From: Aselliscus stoliczkanus
Lineage: Eukaryota; Chordata; Mammalia; Chiroptera; Hipposideridae
Assembly: GCA_033961575.1 (NCBI GenBank)
Contig: CM066730.1
Coordinates: 155,895,523-155,959,522 of the forward strand
DNA: 64,000 nt
Reading direction: 5' to 3'
In this document: piece after piece, positions 12,416 to 24,299 of the stretch
How the letters are laid out: every line of letters starts with the position of its first letter
How positions within the stretch are numbered: position 1 is the stretch's first letter
Notes under the pieces: model-generated
Told to the model about the DNA's origin: nothing
Database searches by the model: none
Seen by the model: only the letters and a program-made list of their open reading frames with translations
Position numbers and translations under genes: made by a program

Positions 12416-13719
12416 TCCCCATCCCCCACACACACCCACACACTCACACTCACATATTTGCTCCTACACTAAATACATGAGCACAGGGTGGGACTGAAAG
12501 ATCTCTAGGGTCCCTGGGAACCTTGAGCTTCTGCGATTCTTGATGCCCGCCCCCCTTATAGATGTGCACAGCTGCATATGCATGTCTGCTCGGCAACCCA
12601 GTTCAACACACACGTAAACAAATGTACATGCACTCGGATGTAAAACCTCCCACTTACACATTCCTTATCACATGCACACTACCAGTGCACACTTGCCCTT
12701 TGCACTCCCCTTCTCTCAGCCATTTACACATTCACACTCAGCTCCACACACTGGAATACCCAGGGGAGGGACTGGGGATTAGCTGGGTGGGGGGAGGTTT
12801 GGGTCCTGGGGGCCAGGGCTGGACTTGCTGGGGTGCGGACCAAGGGAGGAAGTCAACCTCCCCCCAGCTTCTGGGCAGGCTGAGTGCATTACTGCGGGGG
12901 GGGGGGGGAAACAGCTCCACCCAACACTGGGGTTGGGGGTGGGAGGGTGGGGGGTAAACACCCCCTGATGCCTGGCAGTGTCCACCCCAGTCACCCCACC
13001 TCTGGAGAAATTCTCAAGTAGTTCTGAGTAAAAGAGAGACTCAAGGTGGGGGTGGGCCAATCAGTCAGGATGCTGATTCCTCTGCCCAGATAGTCCATCG
13101 GTTGGCACCTTGTGTCCACTGACCGCAGCCCCCTGGATCTGGGCCATGAACTTGGAAACCAGAGCCTCCCTCTCTCTGACCTCCTGCCTCTCCCAGTTTC
13201 CGCCAACCACTGGTGGCTTCCAGAATGGCTCCATCAGACCAACCCTGAACCTCTCATCTGGGATGCTCCAGGCAGGCTTAGCTGAGCGCTCCACCAGGAC
13301 CCTGGAACCCCCAGGAGGACGGGCTGTGGGGCTGAGGAGCTCTGAAAACCTGGGATCAAGAAGAAGGGTGTCTAGGGCCCAGTATGCTGCTGCCTCCCCT
13401 TCCTCCCAGCTGACCCTCCAGTGTATCTGAGTCACAGCTACTGCTCCCCTAACCCAGGCCCCAAAGCAGGGGGGAGGAGGGATTTTCTTGTCAGATTTCT
13501 ATGAGCCCACGGCAGCTGGGGCATTCCCTTGCCCAGCAGCTAGCTTGGAACATGTGTGCGTTGCGGGGCCTGAGTCAGAGCCCCGTGGTCAGGGCCCCCG
13601 AGTTCCCCCAGCTGCCCTCCTTTCCCTGCTTGAGCTCTGGGCTCTTAGGCAAACTGAGGCCTCTTTCTCTCCTCTGTTGGAGTCAGAACAGACCCAAGTT
13701 CAGGAGCTCTCAGCCGTTG

Positions 13720-13875
13720 ACTTGCTTTGTCATTTGGAGCAAAGCATTCAGCTTCTCTGAGCTTTGGTTTGCTCCCCTGCAAAATGGGAGGGTGTAGGCT
13801 TTGTGGTGAGGACCCAAGGAAGTAGCAGGCACAAAGGGCCTGACACTAAGTAGCTGCTCAGTGAAATCTTGTCGA
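13720..13875 (+). repeat. MIR SINE fragment
   Basis: 'ttgactt...ttcagcttctctgagc', 'tttgctcccctgcaaaatgg', then 'cactaagtagctgctcagtg': MIR core to 3' end. Confidence 0.75.
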
Positions 13876-14414
13876 CTCAATGCTGGAGTCAGGTGACCTG
13901 TCCCCACTCACAGCCAAGCTGCATGCTGGGGAATGCCCTCCTCCCGCAAACACTCCCATTTGGGCCTCCACCTCAGTCGGAGGAAGACCCTTCCCGGATG
14001 AGGAAGGGCAGTGTTGCCCCCAGGGAGTCTTCCCTGCCCCTTTCAATCTTTCTGTCAAATCTACATCCTGAAGACCACAGGCCCTTGGAAAAGGAGGGAT
14101 GCTACTGGGTGGCAGGTGGTGCTGGTGGTGCTTGGACCTGTCCAGTGCCCTCCAATGGAGATCTTCCTCCGGGTGCAGTCAGGATCTAGCCCTTCTTCCC
14201 CTCCTCATCCCAGGGCCAAGGGCACCACTTACTACTGCTATGCCTTTAGCTACTGCACCTCTGCAGGATTTGCCTCCTGGCACCCACCCTTGAAAGAGAC
14301 TTCTGCATGTTTTGGGCTGGAGTCAAGATCTGTGGAGGGAGGAGAGTGGGTGAGGAGAGGGGCTCTTGCCTTGCTCCCTACCCAGAAAATAATATCAGGT
14401 GTGAGGAGAGGGTA

Positions 14415-14615
14415 AGAAGTAAACATTTATTGAGCACCCACTGTGTGCCAGGCATTGCCTCAGGACAATACACACATGTTAGTATGTGTCTACCAGAAGG
14501 TAACTCCATGAGGGCAGAGATTTTTCTGTTTTGTTCACTGTTGTAACCCCAATGCCTAGCACAGTGCCTGGCACATGGTAGGTTCTCAATAAATATATGT
14601 TGACTAAATGAATAC
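14415..14615 (+). mobile_element. L2 LINE 3' end
   Basis: Ends with the typical L2 tail: 'aactccatgagggcagagat', 'tgttttgttcactgttgtaa', 'tgcctggcacatggtaggtt', 'caataaatatatgttgac'. The AATAAA here belongs to the LINE tail, not to a gene. Confidence 0.75.
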
Positions 14616-15199
14616 CTGTCTTTCTCTTGTAACTCTATGAGGCAGGTATGATTATTATCCCCATGTTATATTATCTTCACCTGAGGCTCAGAGAGGTTAA
14701 GTGACTTGCTCCAGGTCATACAGCCAAGTATCAGAGCTGGGCCTGTCTGGCTGTCAAGCCCTTGCTCTGCCCACTTGACTCCTGCAGGCCCCAGTGGTCC
14801 ACAGACACACACGTCAATGAGCAGCTTCCGTCTCATCATAGGAGTTTCTGCCTGACTCCTTTACCTGCCCCATCTACCCTATCCCTCTACCAAATCTGAG
14901 CTCACTTAGACCCTGAAATGACTGCAGCATTGGACTGAGCTGTACTGAGGGTTCTCTCTGCAGGGGGCGGGGCTCTCCATCCAGCCTGCTCTGCCTAACT
15001 CTTGTCTGAGGCAGGCTGGCAGAAGAAGGGGCGGGCACAAGTCCTCGGACTCAGGCCCCCACCTTCTCCCTGCACCAGGCCAGCTCTCCAGTTTGGTCTC
15101 CAGAGGACTCAGGACCGTGCCCTCTCCCTCCTCCGCCCATGTGCCTGTCTCTCGCTGTGCTGTCCGGCATGCTGTCCTCCTCCAGGCTGCCCTCCACAT

Positions 15200-15770
15200 T
15201 GCAGTGAGGGTGGCCTGTCACAGAAATCTGACCGTGTAACACCCCGACTAAAAAAAAAAAAGGAGGGGTTCCTAATTGTTCTCAGGATAAAGAGCTGACT
15301 CTTCCACTGGCCTTGCTTGTCTCGCTTCATCTCTCGTTACTCCATCCTCCCAGTGTAGACTCTGCCATCTTCTACTGCCTTCATGTCTCTGATGATGACT
15401 GACCTTTAGCCTCCAGGACTTTCCATGTGCTCTTGTCCTCAGGACGGGACCTTTCCCTCTCACCCTTAGCCTGACCAACTTGTGCTCTCAGTGAGAGTCA
15501 CATTCTGCAGGAATTTTTATGGCTTGTCTACCTCTGCTTGGGACTCGGCACTGCCAATAATTCACCTCAAAGGGAGCCCTATTCCTCTGAATTGTAATTG
15601 TTACATTACTTGGCCCTCTCCCCTGGGCTGCCCCCAAGGGCAAGGACCAACTTGGTCTTGATTGTCAGTGTTTTCTAGTTTTTTTGTTTTTGTTTAGAAC
15701 TTGAAATGTAGTAAGTGCTTCATAAATACTAATTGAATAAATGAAATGAGTGAGTGAATGAATGAAAGTT
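15200..15770 (+). mobile_element. L2 LINE 3' fragment
   Basis: 'gttctcaggataaagagctg', '...ccttgcttgtctcgcttc', then 'gtaagtgcttcataaatact' and GAATGA repeats: a diverged L2 3' end in + orientation. Confidence 0.6.
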
Positions 15771-16540
15771 TCAGCACAGCCTCCTTATAGACATCCTGGT
15801 TTTACTTGAGAGGCTGGGTTCTGTTTTCTAAGTTGCAGTGTGACCTTGGGCAAGTCACCTTTCCTCCTCAGTGAAGTAGAGGAGAGCTGATGGTCAGGTG
15901 CATCCCAAGGCCCTTTCCGCTTGGCCACTTATGTGCCCAAGGTCTCAGGGTCCAGCCTTGGCCACTTACAATTGGTGTACTCATGGGCAAGTCCCTTAGC
16001 CTCTCTGTGCCTCAGTTTCCTCATCAGAAAACTGGAAATGGTAACATTTTTCCTGTAGGGGAGGCTTTGATCAAAAGAAGGGAGAGCGTCCATGAAGCAC
16101 ACTTCATGTGACCCTTAAGGACAATTTATTTGAAAACTGCTTTGTGCTCAGGCCCCTGACAAGGATCTCAAGATACAGGAAGAGCCTGAGATCCAGTTGC
16201 TGTCTGCTTTTGGAGACTCATGATCTAACCAGGAGAATGGATGCACATTCAGGAGCCCCGTGGGACAAAATGATGTAATCTGAGGGAAAGGGCAAACAAC
16301 AGGCTGGGGGAAATAGTTGCAGTGACTATGACAAGCCAATAATTACAAGTCTTGCCATGTAACAATTTTATACAACTTCAGGGGGAAAAGCCTACAAAGG
16401 CCTCAGTAGATTAATGGACAAATGATATGGGGGACAAAATTCACAGGAGAGAAATTATAAATGTTTAGTGGTAGACATTTGTAAAATATATTTCATTTTA
16501 TCAACCATCAAAGAAAGGCAATTTAAGCGATAACATTTCT

Positions 16541-16647
16541 GGGCCGGCCGAGTGGCGCAGTGGTTAAGCGCTGGCTTCGGAAGCCAGCGGCCCCGGTTCG
16601 GTCCCGCATATGAGGGCCAGTAACACTGCCCTCAAAAAAAAAAAAAA
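16541..16647 (+). mobile_element. Short tRNA-headed SINE, copy 1, with an 18-bp target-site duplication
   Basis: Begins GGGCCGGCCGAGTGGCGCAG (A-box-like) and contains ggttcggtccc (B-box-like). It then has gagggccagtaacactgccctc-type hairpin halves and an A-run (16634-16647). The flanks repeat exactly: ttaagcgataacatttct at 16523-16540 and at 16652-16669. Non-autonomous, moved by LINE machinery. Confidence 0.95.
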
Positions 16648-17754
16648 TGCATTAAGCGATAACATTTCTGCCTATTGAATTAGCAATAGTTTTGTTTCTT
16701 TAAAGAGAATACACAGTGTAGGTAATATAATAAAGAAGATTACCTCAAACACCACCACCTTTTTCATTCATCAATTCAATATTTCTCCAGTACATACTGT
16801 ATACCAGGCACTATTCGGGGGTCCGGAAAGCAGGTTGGCAATATGGATGGATGCCAGCAATGCCCAAAGAGGATGTGTCTATGGCACCAACTAACATGGT
16901 AAAGCCAGGTGGTGGTTCACACAGACATGGATCCAAACCCAGAGTGTGTCACTAGTGGCTGTGACACCTCAGCTGGGTTGCCTAGTGGTCAAAACCAGTT
17001 TCCTGGTCTTACAATGAGGCTTATAACATCCAGCTTACGGAGTTGTCATTAACTCTAAGCAAATGACAGTGTAAAGCACCAGGCCTCATGTGACCGCCCA
17101 GTCTGTGGCAGAGCCTATGGAATCATGATGTCCATCACACATTACTTATCATAGGGGAAATCCCCACCCACACATCTAACAATGCAAGAAAGGTAAATAT
17201 ATGTTGTTACATTCACCGCTTCACCTACAGAAGCCCTTCAAAATGGCTCTTCAAAAGATCTTTAAAGACACAGCCCAATACTAGCAAAATGAGAATTGAT
17301 ATGAACTGTACAGGATGAGTGGCATAATTGTTGCAAAGCAGCGTACCTGAAAGGAATAAATTCTACCACGATGGGTGCTTGGAACGGAATGATAGTAGAG
17401 GAAATGGAATGTAATTCATGGATCCAGAGACCCTCTGGAGGCAGAAGTGAAATGATTTGTTGATGGCTCAGATGTAGGGAATAAAGAAAAGATGCCAACC
17501 AAAGGTAAACACTCTTGGGTTTTCCCGTGAACAGTTGGGTGGCTGGAGATGCTGTTTATTAAGATGGAAGAGAGTCGGGGAGAAGCAAGTTTAGAAATGT
17601 CAAGGAACTTGCATAATATCATTCAACCTGCAAGTGGCAGATCTAGGACTAAAACCCCTGGGTGTCTTGACTCTCAGGCTCAACATGCTTGGATCTTTGA
17701 GAATAATCTCAATGAAAAGACTTTAGATTTTTAGTTAACATTTAGTTAACACTT

Positions 17755-17793
17755 ACTATACTAGTCAGAGTTCTCCATAGAAACAGAGCCAAT

Positions 17794-17831
<38 letters not shown>

Positions 17832-18195
17832 GGTGTGCGCGCGCGCGCGCATATTAAGGAATTGGCTCACATGATTATGGAGGCTTAGCAAGTCCAAAAT
17901 CTGCAGGGTAGGCTGGCAGGCTGAAGACCTAGGGAAGAGCTCGTGTTGCAGTTTGAGTCCAAAGGCCATCTACTGGCAGAATTCCCTCTTGTTCAGTGGA
18001 GGTCAGTCTTGGTTGTATCAGGGCCTTCAACTGATTGGATGAGACCTACCCACATTATGAAGGGTAATCTGCTTTACTCAAAGTCCAGCAACTTAAATGT
18101 TAATTTCATCTAAAATAAATACCTTCACAGAAATATCTAGATTAATGTTTGTACCATGGCCTAGCCAAACTGACTCCATAAAATTAACCATCACA
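17755..18195. repeat. Unassigned old interspersed repeat carrying the TG/CG microsatellite
   Basis: 'cagagttctccatagaaaca', 'ggaattggctcacatgatta', 'ttcaactgattggatgagac', 'ggtaatctgctttactcaaa' and 'aaattaaccatcacat' are hallmarks of a repeat I know from many placental genomes. I cannot name its family from memory with confidence. It is not coding. Confidence 0.65.
17797..17852 (+). repeat. (GT)n followed by (GC)n alternating microsatellite
   Basis: GT units 17797-17828, a short break, then GC units about 17837-17850. Alternating purine-pyrimidine over about 55 bp. Confidence 0.95.
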
Positions 18196-18519
18196 TTTAT
18201 TTTTCTGACTATTGGACAGTGTGCTTTTTATCTACCTTAGTTCATGGTTGAAGAGAAGGGCAGAGGGCCAGGAATAACCTTGGGCTTGCCCCCAGTTAAG
18301 TGCCAGGAGGAGAGGTAGGCAGGAGGACAAGGTACAGGAATCAGGACAGTGGAGAAAAGCATTCCAAGAAGGAGGGGATGTCAAGGGTTGCAGAGAGGTA
18401 GAGTAGGAGGAAGATAAAGGAGTTACAAAACATGGAGATTAGGAGGTTGTTGGTGGCCTTGGCAACGGGTCATGCAGGGTGAGTGAGGACGGTGACACGA
18501 AGAAAGCTCTCCTCTCACA

Positions 18520-19560
18520 TGCAAGCACTGGGAACCCGAGTCCAGTAGGGGAGCAAGCAAGTAAGCGATTATACAATGCAATATCCAATACAACACAAAG
18601 TTGTATCTGATCGGAAACAGTAGGAAACTACTTAAATGGAAAGGTCAGGAAAGGCCCTTCTAACAAAATGAGGTATCAGCTAAGATTGGAGGGAAGAAAA
18701 GAAGCTGCCCATATAAAGAGCTAAGGGAAGGGCAAGCCATCAGAGGACCTGTGCAAAGGCCCTGAGTCGAGAAAGAGTTTGGCATTCTCAAGGAATCGAA
18801 AGAAGCCCAGTAAGGCTGAAGCTGGGAGAGAGGTGATAGATGAAGCTGGGAGGACGTGCCCTTATAAGGGATGGTGTTTGGATTGGATTCTAAGTGCGAT
18901 GGAAAGTCACTGGAAGGTTTAAGCAGGAAGTGAGGGATGGGATCTGCTTTATAATTTGTTAAGTTTTCTCCAGCTACTGTGTGAAGCCTGTGTTGGTGGG
19001 GGATAGAGTAAAAGCAGGGGAACCAGTCAGGGATGCTTACAGTCACTCAGGTAAGCAGTGACGGTGGCTGAAAGCAGCAGCAGTGAGGTGAGCAATAGAT
19101 GGGTTTGCGAAATGGCCTGGGGGTAGAGCCAACAGAGTGTGCCAATGGAGTGGATGTGGGAGGTGAGAGAGGGGGAAGAATGAAAAACAACTCCCAGTTT
19201 CCTGTTGATCAGGTTCACTGCTGTTTACCAAGATGGGAGAAGTCTGGGGAGAAGGGGTGCTGGGTAGGGATCACAGGTTTCATTTTGGGGGCAGAAAGTG
19301 GAAGGAGTCTCTCTTGGCTGTTGCAGCTGTCTTGATGAGGGTGGGGTCTGGGTGGCTTGAGGGATTAACACTGGTGGCTGAGGGCCCAGGTGAGGCTGGC
19401 TGTGGATTCGCAGTGGCACTGTCCCAGGTAGCTGGAGGACCCTCCTGCAGAACTCAGCAGGCAGAGGCAGAGGGTTTGCAGGGCAGATGAGATGTTGAGG
19501 CAAGGCCAGTGCGGAAATCATTATCAGACAGTTGAAATGTCAAGAATCTGAATTGGGAGG
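18520..19560. repeat. Ancient dispersed repeat, same family as 46.0-46.9 kb
   Basis: Phrases such as 'gtgcaaaggccctgagtcga', 'gattctaagtgcgatggaaa', 'tcactggaaggtttaagcag', 'gggatctgctttataattt' and 'actgctgtttaccaagatgg' recur with divergence at about 46.0-46.9 kb and in pieces elsewhere. Typical of a mammalian-wide element; the family is not assigned here. Confidence 0.6.
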
Positions 19561-20199
19561 AAGAGTACAGAGGTTGGGAATAGAAGGAGGTTCTGGTGAA
19601 GCGGGTGGGGTGTGTGTGTCTAAGAGTCTGAGGTCTTAGGGGTTGAAGTGGACAAGAATGCCAGCGCTGTCTGGGAGGCCCAGGGGGTGTTGGGTGTGGT
19701 ACTGACATGGAGAATGATGTTCCCAAGATGGTGCTGGAGCCTGCGGTGGACAAGAGGACCTTGAGACAGACATCAAAGTCCTGTGTGATCAAAGATGACA
19801 CCAAAGAACACATGGTGGGCCCCAAAGATGAGGGAGGAGGGAGGTACCAGGAAGCGTGGGAAAGAGCAGGGGCATTTGCAGGGTAGTGAATGGAGGGCGA
19901 GGAAGGGAGGATGATGGGGAAAGAAAGCTGATGGTTGTTTTCCAGACCTTGCCAGGTGAAGACTGCAGGCCCCAGGTGTGTATTAAGGGATCCCAAACTC
20001 CTTCCAGGTTACACGAAGTGGAGAACCTGGGGGTGAGTGTTTATAGGGTAGTAGGTTCCCAGCTGACACAGCTGGACCTCTGGAAGTGGGGGGTAAGAGA
20101 AGAAAGGGGACGAGCAGAGCAACATTCTTGCAAAGGAGCCCCTTACCCTCTCTCACTGGGGCTCTGCACCCCCTCCAGCCTCTCCCTGTCAAATTCAGC

Positions 20200-20710
20200 C
20201 TTTACAAGTGCTACCGGGCACGTCTTTAAAAGCACAATTCCAACCCTGCCTCTCACTCGCCTCATAACTCCCTCCTGGTAAAGTCCCTGCTCTTTAGCCT
20301 GGTACCACAGGCCCTTCTGGAAGGATCTCAGCTGCTACCCTCCTCCCACCTCTCTCATCCTAAATCCCCACCAACCAGAACTGCTTATATCTCTAAAAGC
20401 ATCAGGCCTCTGGGCCTTTGCACAGGCCATTCCCTCTGCCTGAAATGCCTTTTTCATCTCACGGGCCTGGAAAATGCCAACAGGCCTTTCAAGCATCTCC
20501 TCCTTGGAGAAGCTTCTCTGACCCCCTCAAGGAGTCACGATCACTCCTTTCTGTGTGCCATCCCTCTGCCTCATCTGTCTTGTCTTATAAATCTCTCTCA
20601 CTAGATCAGGAACTCCTTAGAAAAACAGTGTGATATTCATATCTCTCTCCTCCATTTCTAGCCTGGTTCCTGGGATACAATAGCACTCAGTGAATATTTA
20701 ATTAATGAAA
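20200..20710 (+). mobile_element. L2 LINE 3' fragment
   Basis: 'gcctctgggcctttgcacag', 'ccattccctctgcctgaaat', 'gcttctctgaccccctcaag', then 'atagcactcagtgaatattt': the L2 3' region in + orientation. Confidence 0.7.
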
Positions 20711-20800
20711 GGACAAAAGTATAGTGAGTTATCCAGCATGTACTAAGGACTCACTATAAGTCCTAGCAGAGCATAAAGCTCTTTAAATGTATTACCTTGT

Positions 20801-21255
20801 TTTTTTTTTTTTTTTTTTAAAGATTTTATTGGGGAATTGGCGGAGGGGAACAGCGTTGGGGAATCAATCTGGGAAGGGGAACAGACAAGTTGCTGTCTTT
20901 TTGTTCTTCAGTTTAGTTGCGGAGGATGTTGCTTCACTGTTGGTATCGTCATTGCGCTCTTCCCGGATGAGGCAGATCGGTCGCTGGCCTCTGGATGTCG
21001 CTCACCGCGGCTATTGGCATCTCACGCTTGGCTGCCAGCCGCTCACGCTGGCTGTGGGCCACTCACTGCAGCCTATGGCAGCCCATTGCAGCAGGGGCTG
21101 CAGCCCACACCATCACCGGGGCTCGCACAGCCCAGCTCCAGGTGGAGCTGTTGTTAGCTGTAGAGGGCAGTGTCACTGGCCCTCATGTGGGATCCGAACC
21201 GGAGCCGCTGGCATCCCAAAACCAGCACTTAACCAATGCGCCACTCGGCCGGCCC
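20801..21255 (-). mobile_element. Long tRNA-headed SINE, copy 2, with a 17-bp target-site duplication
   Basis: On the - strand: head GGGCCGGCCGAGTGGCGCAT at 21255, B-box-like sequence, hairpin module, about 300-bp body, and A-tail (T-run 20801-20818). Exact flanking repeats taaatgtattaccttgt at 20784-20800 and 21256-21272 define the insertion. The open frames across it are repeat artefacts. Confidence 0.95.
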
Positions 21256-21761
21256 TAAATGTATTACCTTGTGTTATCCCCATAAGAACTGTGGTGGGGT
21301 AGATATTGTTACTATACCCATTTTACAGATGAGGGTCAGGGAGGTGAAGTAGCGTGCCCAAGGACATTGAGCTAGTTGGTAGTGGAGATGGGCTTTGAAC
21401 TCAGCATTAATTCCAGTGCCCCTGCTCTTTATCACCATCCCATATTGCCTCCATGAAAGAGAGAATGACAAGATCTCAGAAAACAGTGGGGTGCATGGAA
21501 ATTAAGGTTTGCAGAGGAGTCTGCGAGAACTTGACAAGAACAAAGTCAGCTTTCCTTGGAGTAATAGCAATGATCACAAACACTGTTACTTGTCTGCCCC
21601 AAAGCCATTTTCCCTGCTTCAGTGCTGACAGAGTCCTGCCTTTGTCTGTGAACACCCTGCCCAGGTAATGCAGGTGAATCCCCACTGCTCTAAGCTAATC
21701 TTAGTAGCATTACCCCTCTTGTCTGTGATTGGTTCATCGGTGGGCATGTATCCAGTTAGCT

Positions 21762-21850
21762 TTTCTTTAAAAAAAAAATTTTTTTAATTGTAAAATACAC
21801 ATAACACAAACTTTACCATTTCAGCCATTTTCAAATGCCAGTGAACTCTT
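21762..21850 (-). mobile_element. L1 3' UTR remnant
   Basis: 'attgtaaaatacacataaca', 'caaactttaccatttcagcc', 'attttcaaatg' is the complement of an old L1 3' UTR stretch; only about 90 bp remain. Confidence 0.6.
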
Positions 21851-22161
21851 TAAAAGAGGCGGCTGGGCTTGGTTAGTAAAGATGCAGTGCCTAGATCTGC
21901 TGCAGCCTTCTTGCGATCATGAGGCTCGTTGCCAACATGCTGAGAGGATGGTAGGATGAGAATATAGGAAAGAATCTGAAGTGGCTTTTGAGCTACTGGA
22001 TCATTCCTAGCTCAGTCCTTCTTGGTACATGAAATAATGAACCACCCTGCTGTCTAAGCTATTTTGAGTTGGGCTTCTATACTTGTAGCTAAAAGTATAC
22101 TGATACAGTGACAATACAGGTGGTGGAATAGTTTTTGCCTAGTAAAGGATGACATGAAGTA

Positions 22162-22242
22162 TTGGGTTGTCGGAAAAGTCATGACGCATTTTTGCAACAA
22201 AAAACATAGAAAAAACACGACACGACTTTTCTGACAACCCAA
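22162..22242. mobile_element. 81-bp mariner-derived MITE with TA target site
   Basis: Terminal inverted repeats ttgggttgtcggaaaagtc (left) and its complement with one mismatch (right), flanked by TA on both sides (22160-22161 and 22243-22244). The inner arms also pair partly, so almost the whole element can fold into a hairpin. No transposase. Same size class as the primate MADE1 element, but a different sequence. Confidence 0.9.
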
Positions 22243-23130
22243 TATAAAGAACTTCCCTGACCTCTAGGAGCTACTGCCCTGGTCCAGTCCATTGACCTTC
22301 GGTCTTCTAACGAGCATGATGATCTTGGCCTGGTGAGTAGTGATATTGAGCTGGGACATCATCTGAATAACATCATCTGAATCATCTTGCAGGATTTACG
22401 AAAGGTACAATCCTGGCTGCTGGAGGTGTTCAGTTCACTAAACATCAATTAAGTATGTCCATGGTGCTGGGATCATAAGGATGAGTCAGACACAGTCAGT
22501 CCTTGCCCTAAGGGGCTCACAGTACAGTGGGAAAGACAATCGCAGGCTAGTGATGAGTAATGGACAGTCTATACAAGGCCGGGAGGCTGACATGCAAGAT
22601 GGCCAGGTGAAACTTCCTGTGGGCATTTTGAAGGATGATAAGAGAAGGGTCAGAGAAAATGGCATTTCTAGGCAGAATGAACAGCATATGCAAACTTGGG
22701 GCAACATGGCTATCTAGGGGAAATTACAAGTCATTTAGTATAATAGGAACAGGGCTGGCCACTTTCAGGTCATGTGTCACTGAGCAAACTGCTTGACCTC
22801 TGGAAGGCTCAGAATTCACATTGATAAGATAAATAGAAAAAGAAAACAAGAAAGTAACATGGTTGCAAAATTAAGTAACAATACATAAGCAAGCACAGTG
22901 CTTGGCATGTATTAGATGCACAAGAATTGCTCTTCGTTATTCATCCATCGTTGTCACATGGTTCTAATTCATTATCTTCTCTGACCCAGGTGGCTTTCTC
23001 CCCTTTCTCACTCATTCCTGAGCCTAGCAGTGAACCCCTTCAACTCCCACAGATTTTTCCTCAGGCAGGAAATCTGAGCCCACTGCCTGGCCTAAGACAG
23101 CTTGTAGGGCTGGGTGGTTTGTGTTATTCC

Positions 23131-23152
23131 TTCTCTTCTCTTCTCTTCTCTT

Positions 23153-23206
<54 letters not shown>
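23131..23206 (+). repeat. (TTCTC)n-(TC)n compound microsatellite
   Basis: Six TTCTC units (23131-23160), then pure TC to about 23205. All pyrimidine on the + strand. Confidence 0.95.
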
Positions 23207-23210
<4 letters not shown>

Positions 23211-23899
23211 CTAAATGCAACAAAATAAAGCCAAACAAAAAGCCCAACGCCTGGCGTGGCTTGTCGGGGAGTTATGCAAGTGTGTAAAAAAATAAAATAA
23301 AATAAACATTGAGTTTTCAGCATTTGGGGCTGTTTGATTAGGCACGGAGCAAAGCCAAGGGCCAGTGAGACATAGAGAAGGCTCAGGGTAGAGGGGAGAG
23401 GGGAGGGGCTGGAGAGGGGGTTGGAAGGGGCTCAGCACCAACTCAGAAGTGACTATCTGCCTCCTGCAAACTTGGCAATGCTGTGGCTGACTGAGCCCAG
23501 ACACAGTGCGTTTGGGACCCAACTCCCAACTGCTCCACTTTCTCTTGCCATCCACCATCCCTGTTCCTTGGCCATTAGGACACACCAAAGATCGTGCCAC
23601 CCATTCCCCTGTCACTGTAAAAGACTGTGCTCTTGTCTCAATAGTCAGGGCTCTCCCCTCCTCTCCTTAGGCGCTTCCACAGCTTATCTTCATTACCCAC
23701 CACCCTACTTCCCCCCCACACACAGTCAGCATAGCTTCTCTGCTCTAACTTCACTCCTGCTAATTACATTTTCCTTTACCTGAAGTGACACTGGAGAGCA
23801 GCTGGGTGCCACCCTGAGAAGTGAGTCTCCCTGCCGCTCTTCAGGGTTCACTTCAACATCACCCGGGCCGTGGCAGGTGTCTGCAGCCCTTCAGGGCTC

Positions 23900-24060
23900 A
23901 TTCCACAAGCATTTATAGAGCCCCTACCACTTATATCAGGCAGTTGGATTCCTCATTTCACTGAACCCTCAAAACAGATGAGAACCCCCAAGCTCAGAGA
24001 GGTTGAGTAACTTAGGCATGGCCACACAGCTGGTAAATGATTGAGTAGGGATTTGAATTT
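23900..24060 (-). repeat. MIR SINE fragment, reverse orientation
   Basis: 'gctcagagaggttgagtaac', 'gccacacagctggtaaatga', 'gtagggatttgaatttagg': the complement of a MIR core. Confidence 0.7.
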
Positions 24061-24299
24061 AGGTTTTATTTCAAAGCCTCCCTCACTCTCCTTCACCAGT
24101 TGCGTGTGGAATTGTCCTCGCCTGGGCTCTAGGGATCTTATAGCCTCACGTTTTCTCTCAACTGGGAAGATGCTCTGAAGACTTGACCCTGAGAGGAGGA
24201 GGGCGTGGCCATGACAACAGACACTGTTGAACTTGTTCCCTGTCATTTTCCAGGGTCCTGATAGGGAAACTGAGGTTTCCCCGAGGCTCCTCGGCCCTG

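Larger units (their letters stand above)
12031..16520. other. Intergenic DNA upstream of RSPO1 with MIR and L2 pieces
   Basis: No gene supported. MIR at 12204-12415 and about 13720-13875. CA-rich sequence at 12420-12760. A G-rich patch at 12896-12954. An L2 3' end at about 14415-14615 (gagggcagagatttttctg ... cctggcacatggtaggttctc). A MIR (-) near 14640-14770, an L2 at about 15200-15770, and MIR pieces at about 15825-16050. Confidence 0.65.
16670..20783. other. Intergenic DNA upstream of RSPO1 with ancient repeats
   Basis: No gene supported. Includes a TG/CG microsatellite inside an unassigned old repeat (17755-18195), a large dispersed-family block (about 18520-19560) and an L2 stretch (about 20200-20710). 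The sequence between 16740 and 17250 shows only a small repeat remnant (about 16780-16815). Confidence 0.65.
21273..24299. other. Intergenic DNA upstream of the RSPO1 CpG island
   Basis: No gene supported. MIR (-) at about 21273-21440, a small L1 remnant at about 21762-21850, a mariner MITE at 22162-22242, compound microsatellites at 23131-23206, a G-rich run at about 23390-23430, and MIR (-) at about 23900-24060. Confidence 0.65.

Noticed and set aside
16541..16610. Possible functional tRNA genes at the SINE heads
   Set aside because: A- and B-box-like sequences are present, but each head is fused to a SINE body with an A-tail and target-site duplication; no clean cloverleaf with its own terminator is seen.
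20787..21302. A 171-codon open frame
   Set aside because: It is the complement of the long SINE and its tail; similar frames occur in the copy at 35286-35745.
1..24299. A protein gene upstream of RSPO1 (in human the next gene on this side is C1orf109)
   Set aside because: No exon chain with matching splice sites or recognisable protein was found in these 24 kb; the neighbouring gene is probably beyond the left edge.
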